Positions 8,900 to 18,381 are shown, counted from the stretch's first letter. The stretch: DNA of 64,000 bases from Caldisphaera lagunensis DSM 15908 (GCF_000317795.1 NC_019791.1:310001-374000); one strand, 5' to 3'. Notes: generated by a model from the letters alone, not told the origin. Numbers and translations: made by a program.

Positions 8900-9796
8900 T
8901 TAATCTTTTAAGTTTTCATTTATAACCCTATAGGCATTTTCCCATAATACCTTATCGGCCTTCTCTCCCAAATATTCTTTTAATTTATTTATTTGAGATA
9001 TTGATTCAAAACCATTGATTGTCTCTTCAATACCTAAAAAATCGGTCCCTATGCCAATATGATCCCAACCAAAGGTTTCTCCTAGCTCATTAATAACTTT
9101 AAGATAACTCTCAAAGGTCTTCTCTGGTAAAACTTTATACCATGCCATAACACCAATTATTCCTCCAGTTTTTATAACTGCTTCTATTTCTTCATCATCT
9201 ACATTTCTTGGATGATCCTTCATTTTTCTATATGCAGTATGTGAAACTATAACTGGCTTCTTAGTTATTTGCGTAACATCTAAAACTGTTTGCTTAGATG
9301 CGTGAGCAAGATCTATTATTATGCCTAAATCATTGGCTAGTTTTACTAATTCTTCTCCTTCTCCTGTTAAACCATAATCTTTTTTAGACATGCAAGATGC
9401 TGCGAATTTAGTATCATAATTCCATGTTAAACCTAAGGATTTAAAGTTAAGCTCTTTTAATAAAAGTATATCATAAGGATCATTTAACACATCAGTTCCT
9501 TCTAAGCTAATAAGAAACTTTATACCTTTTTTATTTAAATCTTCCTTATTTCTTATAATTTTTACCATACCTTCCTTTTCTAATCTATAATATATTTTAA
9601 CTTGATTTATGAGAGATTGAAAATACATTTTCGAATATCCAAATATAGACTCCATAGCAGGAAAGACAACAGAGAATATCATGACATCATCAAAATTTTT
9701 TAATTGGGTCAAATCTGATTGATAATTTCCATTAATCAAATCTTTTCCTAATGATACAGAATAACCAAAATCTTCATGCATATCAACAAATCTCAT
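8900..9796 (-). CDS. Membrane dipeptidase-like metallopeptidase (M19, renal dipeptidase family)
   Basis: This 298-aa amidohydrolase-fold enzyme hydrolyses dipeptides at a binuclear zinc centre. Metal-ligand motifs occur in family order: DMHED (residues 5-9), LEGTD (around 95), DLAHAS and VSHTAYR (the two His ligands, around 165 and 185), and GIGTDF (Asp, around 248). There is no signal peptide or anchor, so unlike the mammalian enzyme it is probably cytosolic. ATG 9796 has GGGAT six nt upstream. It would act on dipeptides supplied by the oligopeptide transporter at 53-60 kb. It is transcribed alone, just outside the IS remnant. Confidence 0.88.
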   Translation of the reverse strand: MRFVDMHEDFGYSVSLGKDLINGNYQSDLTQLKNFDDVMIFSVVFPAMESIFGYSKMYFQSLINQVKIYYRLEKEGMVKIIRNKEDLNKKGIKFLISLEGTDVLNDPYDILLLKELNFKSLGLTWNYDTKFAASCMSKKDYGLTGEGEELVKLANDLGIIIDLAHASKQTVLDVTQITKKPVIVSHTAYRKMKDHPRNVDDEEIEAVIKTGGIIGVMAWYKVLPEKTFESYLKVINELGETFGWDHIGIGTDFLGIEETINGFESISQINKLKEYLGEKADKVLWENAYRVINENLKD

Positions 9797-10038
9797 AAAT
9801 ATATCCCTTAATATTAGTATATCAAAAGATAAAAAAGGTTTTCTATTCTTATTAAATCAAATTTATTAGAATTAAGATATTTGTTATTAAGAATTATGAA
9901 AATTCAATCAATTAAATAATTAGCCTATAATAATTAATATTAAATTATTCTTATGCTATATCGGCATTTGATTCATTATCAAGAATTACTCATTTTAATT
10001 TATTCTTTTTTAACTCAATAATTATGAAAACTTTTATT

Positions 10039-10473
10039 TTATTTCTTTACTCTCTCCCAAGATTCTATTTCACCTTCTACAATTTGAAATATAGGATGAA
10101 CTTCAATCATTTTAATGTCTTTTATTTCCTCATATTTGTTTATATCTCTCGATTTAAGTTTTTTTAGAAGGTGATCAAATTCGTATTCGACTTGTTTATT
10201 TGTTACTAATAATTTCTTTTCTATTTTTTCTGATTTTACTTTATTTTTATTGAAATTATATCCTCTCCTTTGGGCTTCTAAATAAATTTCATAGAGATAA
10301 GCATTAATATATGCAATCGGGTTTTCAGATTTTTTAAACCTATCAAGCTGGGGATGATTTATATATCCTTTAGTTTTTCCTTCTAATACACTTTTTGCAA
10401 GAAGACCTTCTCTCCAAAGGGCAAGAAGACCTTTTGTATCTAAATATTTGGGATGAATAGACCATAAACGCAT
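10039..10473 (-). CDS. Pyrimidine-dimer DNA glycosylase / T4 endonuclease V-like protein
   Basis: This 144-aa protein starts MRLWSIHPKYLDTKGLLALW and continues REGLLAKSVLEGKTKGYINH, then HPQLDRFK and EAQRRGYNF. That is the pattern of the Pyr_excise family, to which T4 endonuclease V belongs (its LMAEYREL... and LKRGFN correspond). The family cuts the glycosylic bond of UV-induced cyclobutane pyrimidine dimers and nicks at the abasic site. The conserved Arg and Glu of the ALWREG segment match catalytic-face residues of the phage enzyme. It is a single gene with AT-rich intergenic DNA on both sides. Activity in archaea is inferred from family membership only. Confidence 0.72.
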   Translation of the reverse strand: MRLWSIHPKYLDTKGLLALWREGLLAKSVLEGKTKGYINHPQLDRFKKSENPIAYINAYLYEIYLEAQRRGYNFNKNKVKSEKIEKKLLVTNKQVEYEFDHLLKKLKSRDINKYEEIKDIKMIEVHPIFQIVEGEIESWERVKK

Positions 10474-10754
10474 TTTATATCACTAAATCATAGTCTTTAA
10501 GTATTTATAACTCATCTAATTATAAAATAAATAAAACAAAATTTAAAAGTTTTCTTATATGATTTACTTTTCAAAAGTTTATTTGGGATAAAATATTAAG
10601 TAGTTTTAATGGTATGTCAGAAATTTATTGTTGAGTTTAAGGATTTCTTAATCTTTTTTATAATAAACCTATCTTATAACTTTGATCGTAAGCCATTGAT
10701 ATTCATATGATTTTCATAATATTCTTATTTTTTAATTATAAAATAAATGTATAA

Positions 10755-12131
10755 CTATAATTCACATTTGCCTACCATTTCTTTATTTATAACAAAACTT
10801 TCTAATGTAAAAAGTCTATACTCCATCTTCACTGGCTTAACTAGAATTCCACTATTTTTATAATGTTTCACATACGCAATGTTATCATACAATGAAACCA
10901 ATGGAAAACTATATATATCTTTGTATTTTCCATTAACAATATAAAGTCCTGTTATGCTATTGGATGATCTTTTATTTATTAAATTTAGTTGAAGCATATT
11001 GAAAAGTTGCTGATCTCCCAATAAATTATATGCTAAATCAAGAGTTAAATCAATAATAATCGCTGGTTTAATATTTTCTTCTTGCTCATTTATGACATCA
11101 AAATAATCATTCAATGAAAATATATCCAAATCCATACCTAAAACATAGATGTTATTCATTATGTTTTCAATAACATCCTTCCCTAATGACATACTATTTA
11201 AGCATTCATTTAGTTTCTTCTTAAACTTATCAATATCACTAGATATAACCCTTATAATTGTTTTTTCTTTTCCACTTTGTAAAAAAGGATTTCCTAACAA
11301 AGCACCATAAATTCCTAAAAATATTAATCCTTCTCTATCAATTTTAGGATCTACCATTATTAAATTTTGTGTTCCTTTATAAAAAGCAAAAGTGGCGTCA
11401 CCAAGACCAACTTTATATATTGTATCAGATGATTTTTGATTATGAGTTTTAAAATATAGCAAGGATATTAATTCTCCAGATTTAATCCGAAAAGGTATAT
11501 CACCAATAGATATATCCGATCCCCTAAACTTCTTAATTTCCATTACCCTAACAATTCTACCTTTAACATTTAATACCTTTAATTGAATTATTACATCAAC
11601 TATGAATTCTTCTACTCCATATCCAAACTTTTCTTCACCATATGGAATTTCTTCTGTTAATATTAATGTTTTATTGCTTAACTTTGAAAGCCTGTAAAAG
11701 AAGTTATGTATTAATTCTCTTACTTCAACTTCGTTCCCAAATGCCTGGAATATTGGCGTAACACTGTCTATAACAACCATACTCACATTATATTTTTCTG
11801 AATAAGATAATATTTGATTTAGCAATTCATATACAGAATCCTTGTTAACTAATGTTATTCCTTCTATATAATAAAATTTATTTTCATTTTCTAATTTTTC
11901 GAAATCAACACCTAAAATCTTTAAGTTTTTAAAGTAATCCTTTTTTACTTCGCTCATATTTAAATATAAAACTGAACCTCCATTATTGACTATTTCATCT
12001 AATGAAAGCTTTGATGCAATAATTGTTTTACCTGCTCCTGGATTACCAACAATTAATATTACATTCCCTTTTTTAATTGGACCAATGAAGTTGCTTAAAC
12101 TAGTTGTTGAATTGCCTTGATATTCTTGCAT
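10755..12131 (-). CDS. KaiC-like RecA-superfamily ATPase
   Basis: This 458-aa protein has an N-terminal RecA-like domain: Walker A GNPGAGKT at residues 29-36 and Walker B MVVIDSV around 118-124, followed by QAFG and LTEEIPYGEEKFGYGVEEFI. It resembles the single-domain KaiC-like/RadB-like ATPases common in archaea. The C-terminal half (about 240-458) has no second Walker A and ends in a short beta-rich tail with two Cys-flanking residues (GKCEL). Crenarchaeal KaiC-like proteins often take part in signal transduction through protein-protein contacts; the partner here is unknown. ATG 12131 has TGGTG eight nt upstream. It appears monocistronic. Confidence 0.75.
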   Translation of the reverse strand: MQEYQGNSTTSLSNFIGPIKKGNVILIVGNPGAGKTIIASKLSLDEIVNNGGSVLYLNMSEVKKDYFKNLKILGVDFEKLENENKFYYIEGITLVNKDSVYELLNQILSYSEKYNVSMVVIDSVTPIFQAFGNEVEVRELIHNFFYRLSKLSNKTLILTEEIPYGEEKFGYGVEEFIVDVIIQLKVLNVKGRIVRVMEIKKFRGSDISIGDIPFRIKSGELISLLYFKTHNQKSSDTIYKVGLGDATFAFYKGTQNLIMVDPKIDREGLIFLGIYGALLGNPFLQSGKEKTIIRVISSDIDKFKKKLNECLNSMSLGKDVIENIMNNIYVLGMDLDIFSLNDYFDVINEQEENIKPAIIIDLTLDLAYNLLGDQQLFNMLQLNLINKRSSNSITGLYIVNGKYKDIYSFPLVSLYDNIAYVKHYKNSGILVKPVKMEYRLFTLESFVINKEMVGKCEL

Positions 12132-12189
12132 TAGTTTGCACCATGTTATTATAAAATATATCTACAATTTTAAATATATAAGTTTTATT

Positions 12190-12942
12190 TTATTTAGAAG
12201 TTAATTCTAGGTCAAATCCTAGTTGCTTTATTATATTTAGAAATTCTTCATTCCTTAAGCTAAATTTCCCTTTATCACTCATATATTTAGCTAAAAGTCC
12301 TTGAAAACCATTTTTACCTATATCAGCCATATAATCTAATAAGAAATTCAGATCTTTTTCACTATAATCATTATACCTGTTTTCATGGATTAGATAATTT
12401 ATTGGTAATCTTTTCCTTAAAGAAGGCGATTCGTCAGGAATTCCTATTATCAAACCAAATAGAGGATATGTCCTTTCGGGAAGGTCTAAAATTTCTATAA
12501 TCTCTTTTGGATTATCTTGAACGCCGCCAATAAAACAAATACCATATCCTAAAGATTCTGCAGCAATAGCCATTCTATCAGCTGCTAAAGCTGCATCTAT
12601 TGCAGCAAAAATTAATGGGACAAAATCATCTTTAGCCCTATTGATTTTTAAGTGTTTCATTAATGCAGTATTCCTATATAAATCTGCCAAAAATATAAAG
12701 AATTCCTGTGCTTCTTCTACATGCTTTTGCCTTATTAATTCTGCTATTTCTTTTCTTTTTTCTCTATCTGTTATCCTAATTGCAGACCATAAATGCAATG
12801 ATGCATCTGTAGGAGCCCTTTGAGCTGATTCCATAATCAGCTTTAAATCTTCATCAGGTATACTAACACCAGTCTTAAATTTCCTAATTGATCTATGGTT
12901 TAATATTACTTTAATTGTTTCTGTCTCCATATATCTCCCCAT
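12190..12942 (-). CDS. Nitroreductase-family flavin oxidoreductase
   Basis: This 250-aa protein has the nitroreductase N-terminal FMN-binding motif (NHRSIRKFKTG), the following PDEDLKLIMESAQRAPTDAS segment and the central DAALAADRMAIAAESLGYG plus FIGGVQDNPKEI pattern. Such enzymes use FMN and NAD(P)H to reduce nitro compounds, quinones or flavins; the natural substrate is not readable from sequence. The C-terminal about 50 residues (YNDYSEKDLNFLLDYMADIG...) are typical of NfsA/NADPH-dependent members. The longest frame starts at ATG 12942, but GGGGAG lies between it and a second ATG at 12930, which may be the real start. Confidence 0.85.
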   Translation of the reverse strand: MGRYMETETIKVILNHRSIRKFKTGVSIPDEDLKLIMESAQRAPTDASLHLWSAIRITDREKRKEIAELIRQKHVEEAQEFFIFLADLYRNTALMKHLKINRAKDDFVPLIFAAIDAALAADRMAIAAESLGYGICFIGGVQDNPKEIIEILDLPERTYPLFGLIIGIPDESPSLRKRLPINYLIHENRYNDYSEKDLNFLLDYMADIGKNGFQGLLAKYMSDKGKFSLRNEEFLNIIKQLGFDLELTSK

Positions 12943-13487
12943 TAAAGGATAAATTTTCGAAAGTTTAAGGATTATGTTCTATATTTTTACTTGTTGTCAA
13001 ACTATAACAAAGGTTTCATGATTCATAAATTTTACAAATTTTTGATGTCTATTATATGCCTAAATTCGCAAACTTAAACCGTCATTATCCTTTTTATATT
13101 AATAGAAAATCTTTTATTCATACAATGATTAAGAAAATTTAATTATATCATTTATTTTTAAGCTGAATAAATCATGCGACTATTAGTGAAATGCTAGAAT
13201 TTACTGTATATCATAAATAAAAATAGCAAACATCAAAAATTATCTTTTTATATTTAGACGAAATTAGTTTAATATCAAAACAAGATTAATATTATTAGGA
13301 AATTTTTTATTTTTACAATACATTTAAATTAAAAAATAAGATTTTGCCATATAGTTAAAAGACCCTCTTTTTTAAGTTGACTTTCTCATTATAAACGATT
13401 TTGCTTTCATTATGTTATAACGTATAATTGTTCTTTTAATCTATATAAGATTAATTATTTATTAAAATTTAATTCCTTTATTAAAGA
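12943..13487. other. Intergenic region without recognisable gene
   Basis: This 545-bp AT-rich stretch separates the nitroreductase start from the 2-hydroxyacid dehydrogenase stop. Only very short frames (under 25 codons) were found on either strand, and no hairpin, tandem repeat or tRNA-like fold. It should hold the nitroreductase promoter. Confidence 0.5.
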
Positions 13488-14504
13488 CTAATATAAGTAT
13501 TCCCAATAGTTTTCTATATCATGGCTCTCTTTGCATACATTATTTACAGGATTCCAAACACTTCCTTTTTCATAATAATGAATTAATTGTTTTAATGCCA
13601 TATATATAGTAATATGGCTTGTTTCTTTGCTAGGCCCTGACATATGCGGGGTTAATAATAAATTATCCCTGAATTTATTATTAAATAAAGGTGAATCTGG
13701 CGGTAAAGGTTCTGAATCAAATACGTCAAGTCCAAACATTATGTCATTCCTTTTATTAAGGGTTGAAACTATATCATCTGTTTTTAATACCTTTCCTCTA
13801 CCTAAACTTATAAGAATGCTTCCTTTTTTCATGCTCATTAACAAATCTTGGTTAATTAAATTTTGTGTTTCTTTATTATATGGCAATGTCAAATAAATTA
13901 TATCTGATTGCTTAAAAATTCTTTCAAGGCTTGCAGGTTCAGCCTTTAATAGTATCTCAATTTCTGGCTTCCTTTTCCTAGAATAATAAAGTATTTTACC
14001 TATCTTAAAATTACGCAAATAAGACAATATTAAAACCCCTATCCTTCCCATACCAATTACTGCAACATCCTTATTCCTAAGCAAATTCCCAGTTAAGAAA
14101 TAAGGGAATTCTTTCCATTGTCTATCCCATACATACCTATCTCCTTGAACTATCTTTTTTAATAATGAAATTGTCATTCCAATGGCATGCTCTGCAACTG
14201 AATGAGCTATTGCTTCTGGTTGATTAGCGACACATATCCCCTTTTTCTCTGCATATTCTACATCTATATGATCATAGCCGCTGCTAGTTGCAATTATTAC
14301 CTTTAAATTTTTTGCTTTATCTATTAATTCCTTATCAAAGTTAATAAAAGTTAAAAGAATGGATGTAGCATTATCTATATTTTTTTCTATCCATTCTCTA
14401 TTAGCAATCCTTTCTTCAGGAAGTATTGGTTTAATCTCTTTCGATTTAAGCAACGAAACCATATCATCACTTAATCTCATTGTTGAAAGCATTATTTTTT
14501 CCAT
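13488..14504 (-). CDS. D-isomer-specific 2-hydroxyacid dehydrogenase (glyoxylate/hydroxypyruvate reductase type)
   Basis: This NAD(P)H-dependent reductase interconverts 2-oxoacids and D-2-hydroxyacids. Numbered from the longest frame (GTG 14513), the Rossmann motif GMGRIG is at 154-159 and the catalytic triad is R239 (LISLGRGK), E268 (FDSEPLPP) and H290 (TPHMSG). Substrate loop SSGYDHID is at about 77-84. GTG 14513 and ATG 14504 lie very close to a box-A-like ttataaa centred near 14522, which would put the transcript start near 14496. A leaderless start at ATG 14492 is therefore possible. The substrate could be glyoxylate, hydroxypyruvate, pyruvate or phosphoglycerate. It stands alone upstream of the dehydrogenase locus. 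Confidence 0.85.
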   Translation of the reverse strand: MEKIMLSTMRLSDDMVSLLKSKEIKPILPEERIANREWIEKNIDNATSILLTFINFDKELIDKAKNLKVIIATSSGYDHIDVEYAEKKGICVANQPEAIAHSVAEHAIGMTISLLKKIVQGDRYVWDRQWKEFPYFLTGNLLRNKDVAVIGMGRIGVLILSYLRNFKIGKILYYSRKRKPEIEILLKAEPASLERIFKQSDIIYLTLPYNKETQNLINQDLLMSMKKGSILISLGRGKVLKTDDIVSTLNKRNDIMFGLDVFDSEPLPPDSPLFNNKFRDNLLLTPHMSGPSKETSHITIYMALKQLIHYYEKGSVWNPVNNVCKESHDIENYWEYLY

Positions 14505-14548
14505 TTGTATCACATAATTTATAAAAAACTACTATTAAATAAATTTTT

Positions 14549-15529
14549 CTATAGACTTTCTTTAAATAACTGATTCTTGGAAATAAATTCCATTATTTTA
14601 TTTATATCTAAAATTTTTGGCCCGTTTGGGTTTACATAGGAAATGACCTCATCTTCATAATCTACTGGATATAGTCTTTCTCCATCAGCTTCTATAAAAA
14701 ACGATTTCTCCATTAAAATTTTATTTCCAACATCAACAATTTTATAATAATTTATATCTATATTTTTTACAACTCCAGGCGATGCAATTGCTTTAATTTT
14801 GTATTTATTCCCATTGAAATTTATGTAAACAAATTTGCTAGAATTACATCCCATATCGTATATTAATCCACCAATAGAAGCAAGACCTATAGATGTTGGT
14901 TTCCCATAAATAACTACAGAATCTATTATCATTGATAAGTCTATTATACCTGTCCCTTTATATTTATAGTTAGTTGTAGAAACATCGACTAATGCTATTG
15001 ATTTGAATTCTTTATTAATATAAATATCAATCTTATTTAAATTACATAGTCCTTCTTTAATGTTATAATTAATAAAATAGCCTGCTGCTAAACCTGCAAC
15101 AGTGCCCTCAACTAAATATGGAATTGTATTATTCGTTCCAGTTGATAATGGAAGATAAGGTATATCTATTGACTCCTCAGCTGCTGCCCTAATAGTCCCG
15201 TCTCCACCAAGCAGTATTATCAACGGTGAATTTTCTTTTCTAAAAATCTTAATAGAATTTTTTGTGTCATTAAAATCTCCTTCAGGATCAATATCTATGA
15301 TTGATAAATCTACACCTTCGATCTTCAAATCCCTTATCAAATTGTACGCTATACCTAAATAATCCGGCATCACAGCTATATCATTAATACCTGTTGATAT
15401 TAAACCCATAATTACACTTTTTATTATTCTGAGTTTTTGTATACTATCCATAAATTGAGCATTAGAAGTTAGCCTTCTAGCATCGGTTCCTGAATTAGGA
15501 TTTATTATAATTCCAACTGGTCCTGGCAT
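14549..15529 (-). CDS. acoX: AcoX-like ATP-NAD kinase-fold protein
   Basis: This protein of about 326 aa has the NAD-kinase/diacylglycerol-kinase fold: VGIIINPNSGTD at the N-terminus and the nucleotide motif LLGGDGTIRAAAEE near residue 110, then LPLSTGTNNTIPY. This is the AcoX subfamily, known from acetoin dehydrogenase clusters where it sits beside the E1, E2 and E3 genes; its biochemical role there is still unclear. Here it is also beside fused E1 and a lipoyl protein, which strengthens the call. The longest frame begins at GTG 15538, overlapping the lipoyl gene stop; ATG 15529 behind GAGTGA is preferred. A paralogue-like protein lies at 52034-53131. Confidence 0.78.
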   Translation of the reverse strand: MPGPVGIIINPNSGTDARRLTSNAQFMDSIQKLRIIKSVIMGLISTGINDIAVMPDYLGIAYNLIRDLKIEGVDLSIIDIDPEGDFNDTKNSIKIFRKENSPLIILLGGDGTIRAAAEESIDIPYLPLSTGTNNTIPYLVEGTVAGLAAGYFINYNIKEGLCNLNKIDIYINKEFKSIALVDVSTTNYKYKGTGIIDLSMIIDSVVIYGKPTSIGLASIGGLIYDMGCNSSKFVYINFNGNKYKIKAIASPGVVKNIDINYYKIVDVGNKILMEKSFFIEADGERLYPVDYEDEVISYVNPNGPKILDINKIMEFISKNQLFKESL

Positions 15530-15534
15530 TATAT

Positions 15535-15768
15535 TCACTCAATTTCTGCTAAAGCGTCTCCAGGCTTAACCTTGGTACCCTTATTAGCAATTATTTTTAC
15601 CAATTTTCCACTTTGATTTGATTTAACTTCAACTCTAACCTTTGATACCATTATCAAGCATATAATTTCTCCTTCTTTTACACTTTCACCTTCTTTTTTA
15701 TACCAGTCTGCAACAATACCATAACCAAATTTATTAAAATCCCATGAATTAGGTACTTGTATTATCAT
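15535..15768 (-). CDS. Free-standing lipoyl-domain protein (E2 lipoyl carrier)
   Basis: This 77-aa protein consists of one biotinyl/lipoyl domain and nothing else. The two half-barrels are visible (GIVADWYKKEGESVKEGEII and GKLVKIIANKGTKVKPGDAL). The modifiable lysine is K43 in LIMVSKVRVEV, where most lipoyl domains have D-K-A. It is predicted to carry lipoate that shuttles acyl groups from E1 to E2; biotin is less likely because the usual A-M-K-M is absent and the gene is coupled to E1. ATG 15768 with GGTGGT upstream is preferred over GTG 15780. It is 28 nt after E1 and overlaps the AcoX-like frame. Confidence 0.85.
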   Translation of the reverse strand: MIIQVPNSWDFNKFGYGIVADWYKKEGESVKEGEIICLIMVSKVRVEVKSNQSGKLVKIIANKGTKVKPGDALAEIE

Positions 15769-15808
15769 CGCTACCACCACATAAAAAATAATTTCTAAAA
15801 TATTAAAT

Positions 15809-17833
15809 TTATTTACCTAACATGTTATGAACAGTCTCTATTATTTTCTTAGCTGAAGGCTGCACAAACTGTTCAAGAGGTCTACTATATGGTATAGGTA
15901 CATCAGGTACCGCTATTCTTCTATATGATTTTACATATGTTAAAGATTCTTCTGCTACTGATGCTATAACTTCCCCAGTTAGACCAAAGCTCATGTAATC
16001 TTCATCAACAACCAATAAATTCTTCGTATCCTTAACGCTTTCTATTATAGTTTTCCTATCTAAGGGTTTAATCGTTCTAAGATCTATAACTTCTGCTTCT
16101 ATTCCATCTTTAGATAAGCTATTTGCAGCCTCTAATGCTCTATGAACAGTTAAAGCGGCGGAAACAATAGTTATGTCTTTACCTTTCCTAACAATCTTAG
16201 CTTTACCTATTGGGACTTCATATTCTTCTTCAGGTACTTCTGCTATTGAAGTTTCTGGATAAGGCATCCATGGTAATCCCATTAAACCTTTATGAAACAT
16301 ATAAACCACAGGATTTTCATCTCTTATTGAACTTATCATAAGCCCCTTTGCATCAAAAGAATTTGATGGAACAACTACTTTAAATCCTGGAACATGAGCA
16401 AACAAAGCATATAAGACTTGCGAATGTTGAGCAGCATCATTATATCCTCCTCCAATAGCTGTCTGAAGGACTAATGGAACGTTAATATTTCCTCCACTCA
16501 TGTAATGATCTTTAGCTATATGATTAAACATTTGATCAAATGCTACACCAAGAAAATCAACGAACATTAATTCAACAATTGGCCTTAGTCCACTCATTGC
16601 AGCACCTAAAGCTCCTCCAATAAAAGCTGCCTCAGATATTGGAGTATCAATAACTCTTTCTGGACCAAATTTATCATATAAACCATATGTTGCACCAAAT
16701 ATCCCTCCATAAACACCAACATCTTCACCCATTACAATAACTCTTTTATCTCTTTCCATTTCTTGAGAAATTGCTTCAGAAATAGCCAAATACATGGGTA
16801 ACCTTCTGTTCCCTTTAACCTCAGGCTCCTTAATTTCTGGGGTGTATGCATAGACATCTTCCAAAGCTTCTTCAGGTTTAGGATATGGGCTTTCCAAAGC
16901 AAACTTTATTGCCTCGTCTACCTCTTTTTGAGCTTCACTTCTAATAGTCCCATCTAAATCTTCATCAAGCCATTTTCTTTTCATTAAATCTTCTCTCATT
17001 CTATTTATAGGATCTTTCTGTTTTAGCTTTTCTACCTCATCTTTAGGTCTATATACTTCAGGATCTCCTTCAAAATGGCCATAAAGCCTATAAGTCTCTA
17101 TTTCTATTAGAGTTGGCCCTTTACCTGATCTAGCTCTCTCTACGGCCTCTTTTGATGCTTCAAACATTGCAAACACATCATTATCAGGTATAAATACTCC
17201 GGGAATTCCATATGATACAGCTCTATCAGCATTCCTAGATATAGCTGTTGATTTAGACTTAGGAACACTTATTGCATATTTATTATCTTCAATTACAAAT
17301 ATAACAGGGAGCTTCCAAAGGGCTGCTAAATTCAAAGATTCATGAAAAGTTCCTTGATTTGCTGCACCATCACCACCATAAGCAACTGCAACGTTATCTT
17401 TATTTAAATATTTAAAAGCTAATCCAGCACCAACTGCTTGAGGAAATGCTGCTCCAACAATGCCGCTGCAGCCAAAGCTAGCATTTTTATCAAACAAATG
17501 CATATGACCTCCTTTGCCTTTACCCAAACCTGTTTCCTTGCCGAAAATCTCTGCTGCCATTTTTTTCAAATCTACACCCTTTGCAATGGCTATGTGATGT
17601 GGTCTATGAGTAGCTGCTACAAAATCATCATTTTTTAAATGTATTGCCAAACCAACAGCTGCGGGCTCTTGCCCTGCTGCTAAATGCATTTCTCCTGGTA
17701 TTGGACCGGCTGCAATATTAAATAATGGTTGTTTATCCTCATAATAATATTTTCTTATAGTATCTTCAAAATATCTGATTTTAATCATATCCTTATACAT
17801 CTTCAAAGCTACATCTCTATTTAGCTCTACCAT
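15809..17833 (-). CDS. 2-oxoacid/acetoin dehydrogenase E1, fused alpha-beta subunits
   Basis: This 674-aa ThDP enzyme joins E1-alpha (about 1-340) and E1-beta (about 345-674), which are usually separate genes in archaea. E1-alpha shows THRPHHIAIAKG, GKGGHMHLFD, GIVGAAFPQAVGAGLAFK and the ThDP/Mg motif from GDG (154-156) to the Asn in IEDNKYAIS (about 183). E1-beta shows VIVMGEDVGVYGG with the activating Glu, DTPISEAAFIGGALGAAMSG and VIDLRTIKPLD. It decarboxylates a 2-oxoacid, or cleaves acetoin, and passes the acyl group to lipoamide. The AcoX neighbour favours acetoin or pyruvate, but substrate is not fixed by sequence. ATG 17833 has AGAGGTGA upstream. It leads the E1 - lipoyl - AcoX operon. 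Confidence 0.92.
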   Translation of the reverse strand: MVELNRDVALKMYKDMIKIRYFEDTIRKYYYEDKQPLFNIAAGPIPGEMHLAAGQEPAAVGLAIHLKNDDFVAATHRPHHIAIAKGVDLKKMAAEIFGKETGLGKGKGGHMHLFDKNASFGCSGIVGAAFPQAVGAGLAFKYLNKDNVAVAYGGDGAANQGTFHESLNLAALWKLPVIFVIEDNKYAISVPKSKSTAISRNADRAVSYGIPGVFIPDNDVFAMFEASKEAVERARSGKGPTLIEIETYRLYGHFEGDPEVYRPKDEVEKLKQKDPINRMREDLMKRKWLDEDLDGTIRSEAQKEVDEAIKFALESPYPKPEEALEDVYAYTPEIKEPEVKGNRRLPMYLAISEAISQEMERDKRVIVMGEDVGVYGGIFGATYGLYDKFGPERVIDTPISEAAFIGGALGAAMSGLRPIVELMFVDFLGVAFDQMFNHIAKDHYMSGGNINVPLVLQTAIGGGYNDAAQHSQVLYALFAHVPGFKVVVPSNSFDAKGLMISSIRDENPVVYMFHKGLMGLPWMPYPETSIAEVPEEEYEVPIGKAKIVRKGKDITIVSAALTVHRALEAANSLSKDGIEAEVIDLRTIKPLDRKTIIESVKDTKNLLVVDEDYMSFGLTGEVIASVAEESLTYVKSYRRIAVPDVPIPYSRPLEQFVQPSAKKIIETVHNMLGK

Positions 17834-17916
17834 TTGCTCACCTCTTTATATGTATACAATCTAATATTAATAAATGCTTATAATTAAAAATACATTATTT
17901 ATTAAATATGCTTAAT

Positions 17917-17926
17917 ACTTATAAAC
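17917..17926 (+). promoter_or_regulatory. Box-A (TATA) promoter for the OsmC-E2 operon
   Basis: acttataaac is a good archaeal box A. A transcript starting 24-28 bp downstream would begin around 17945, just ahead of the ribosome binding site AAGGTGG and TTG 17959, and downstream of ATG 17908. It faces away from the E1 operon, so the two arms are divergently expressed. Confidence 0.5.
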
Positions 17927-17958
17927 TCGTTTATTTATTAAATGAAAAGGTGGAAAAC

Positions 17959-18375
17959 TTGAGTGAATTACCTCCATTACCTCCTGCAAAGATTTTAAGT
18001 AAAAGTTCTGAAGGTATGATAGTCTTTATTTCTAATCCTGAATTCAGCATTAAGGTAGGGGAAAGAAATGATAAAGATAGAGGTTTTCCAACACCTCTTG
18101 AAGTTTTTGTATCAAGCCTAGCTGCATGTGAAACAATCACATTTAAAGCCATAGCAAAAAACATGTTAAATGTTATTCCCGAAGTATCAACAGAAATAGA
18201 CGGAAATTTTGAATGGGGAAAAGGTTTACGTTCTGTAAACATATTAATGAAAGTCAAGGGCTTAAAAGAAGAAGATGCTAACATAATTTTTGAAATGACA
18301 AAGAATACATGCCCTGTTTATGTTACAGTAAAAAACTCTGGAGCAGAAATTAAAGAAAAGCTAATCGTTGAGTGA
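17959..18375 (+). CDS. OsmC/Ohr-family thiol peroxidase
   Basis: This protein of about 138 aa has the OsmC/Ohr hallmarks: P-L-E-V-F-V-S-S-L-A-A-C-E with the catalytic Glu and peroxidatic Cys (C57), and the resolving Cys (C118) in KNTCPVYVTVKNSG. Family members reduce organic hydroperoxides, and bacterial Ohr takes electrons from dihydrolipoyl groups of dehydrogenase complexes. That matches its place next to lipoyl-dependent enzymes. The longest frame starts at ATG 17908, but that codon lies upstream of the predicted transcript start, and TTG 17959 has AAGGTGG five nt before it. It is separated by only 6 nt from the E2 gene. Confidence 0.82.
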   Translation: MSELPPLPPAKILSKSSEGMIVFISNPEFSIKVGERNDKDRGFPTPLEVFVSSLAACETITFKAIAKNMLNVIPEVSTEIDGNFEWGKGLRSVNILMKVKGLKEEDANIIFEMTKNTCPVYVTVKNSGAEIKEKLIVE

Positions 18376-18381
18376 ATAAAA

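Noticed and set aside
12943-13487. Possible C/D box guide RNA in the gap
   Set aside because: Only loose matches to C and D boxes were seen, without correct C'/D' spacing.
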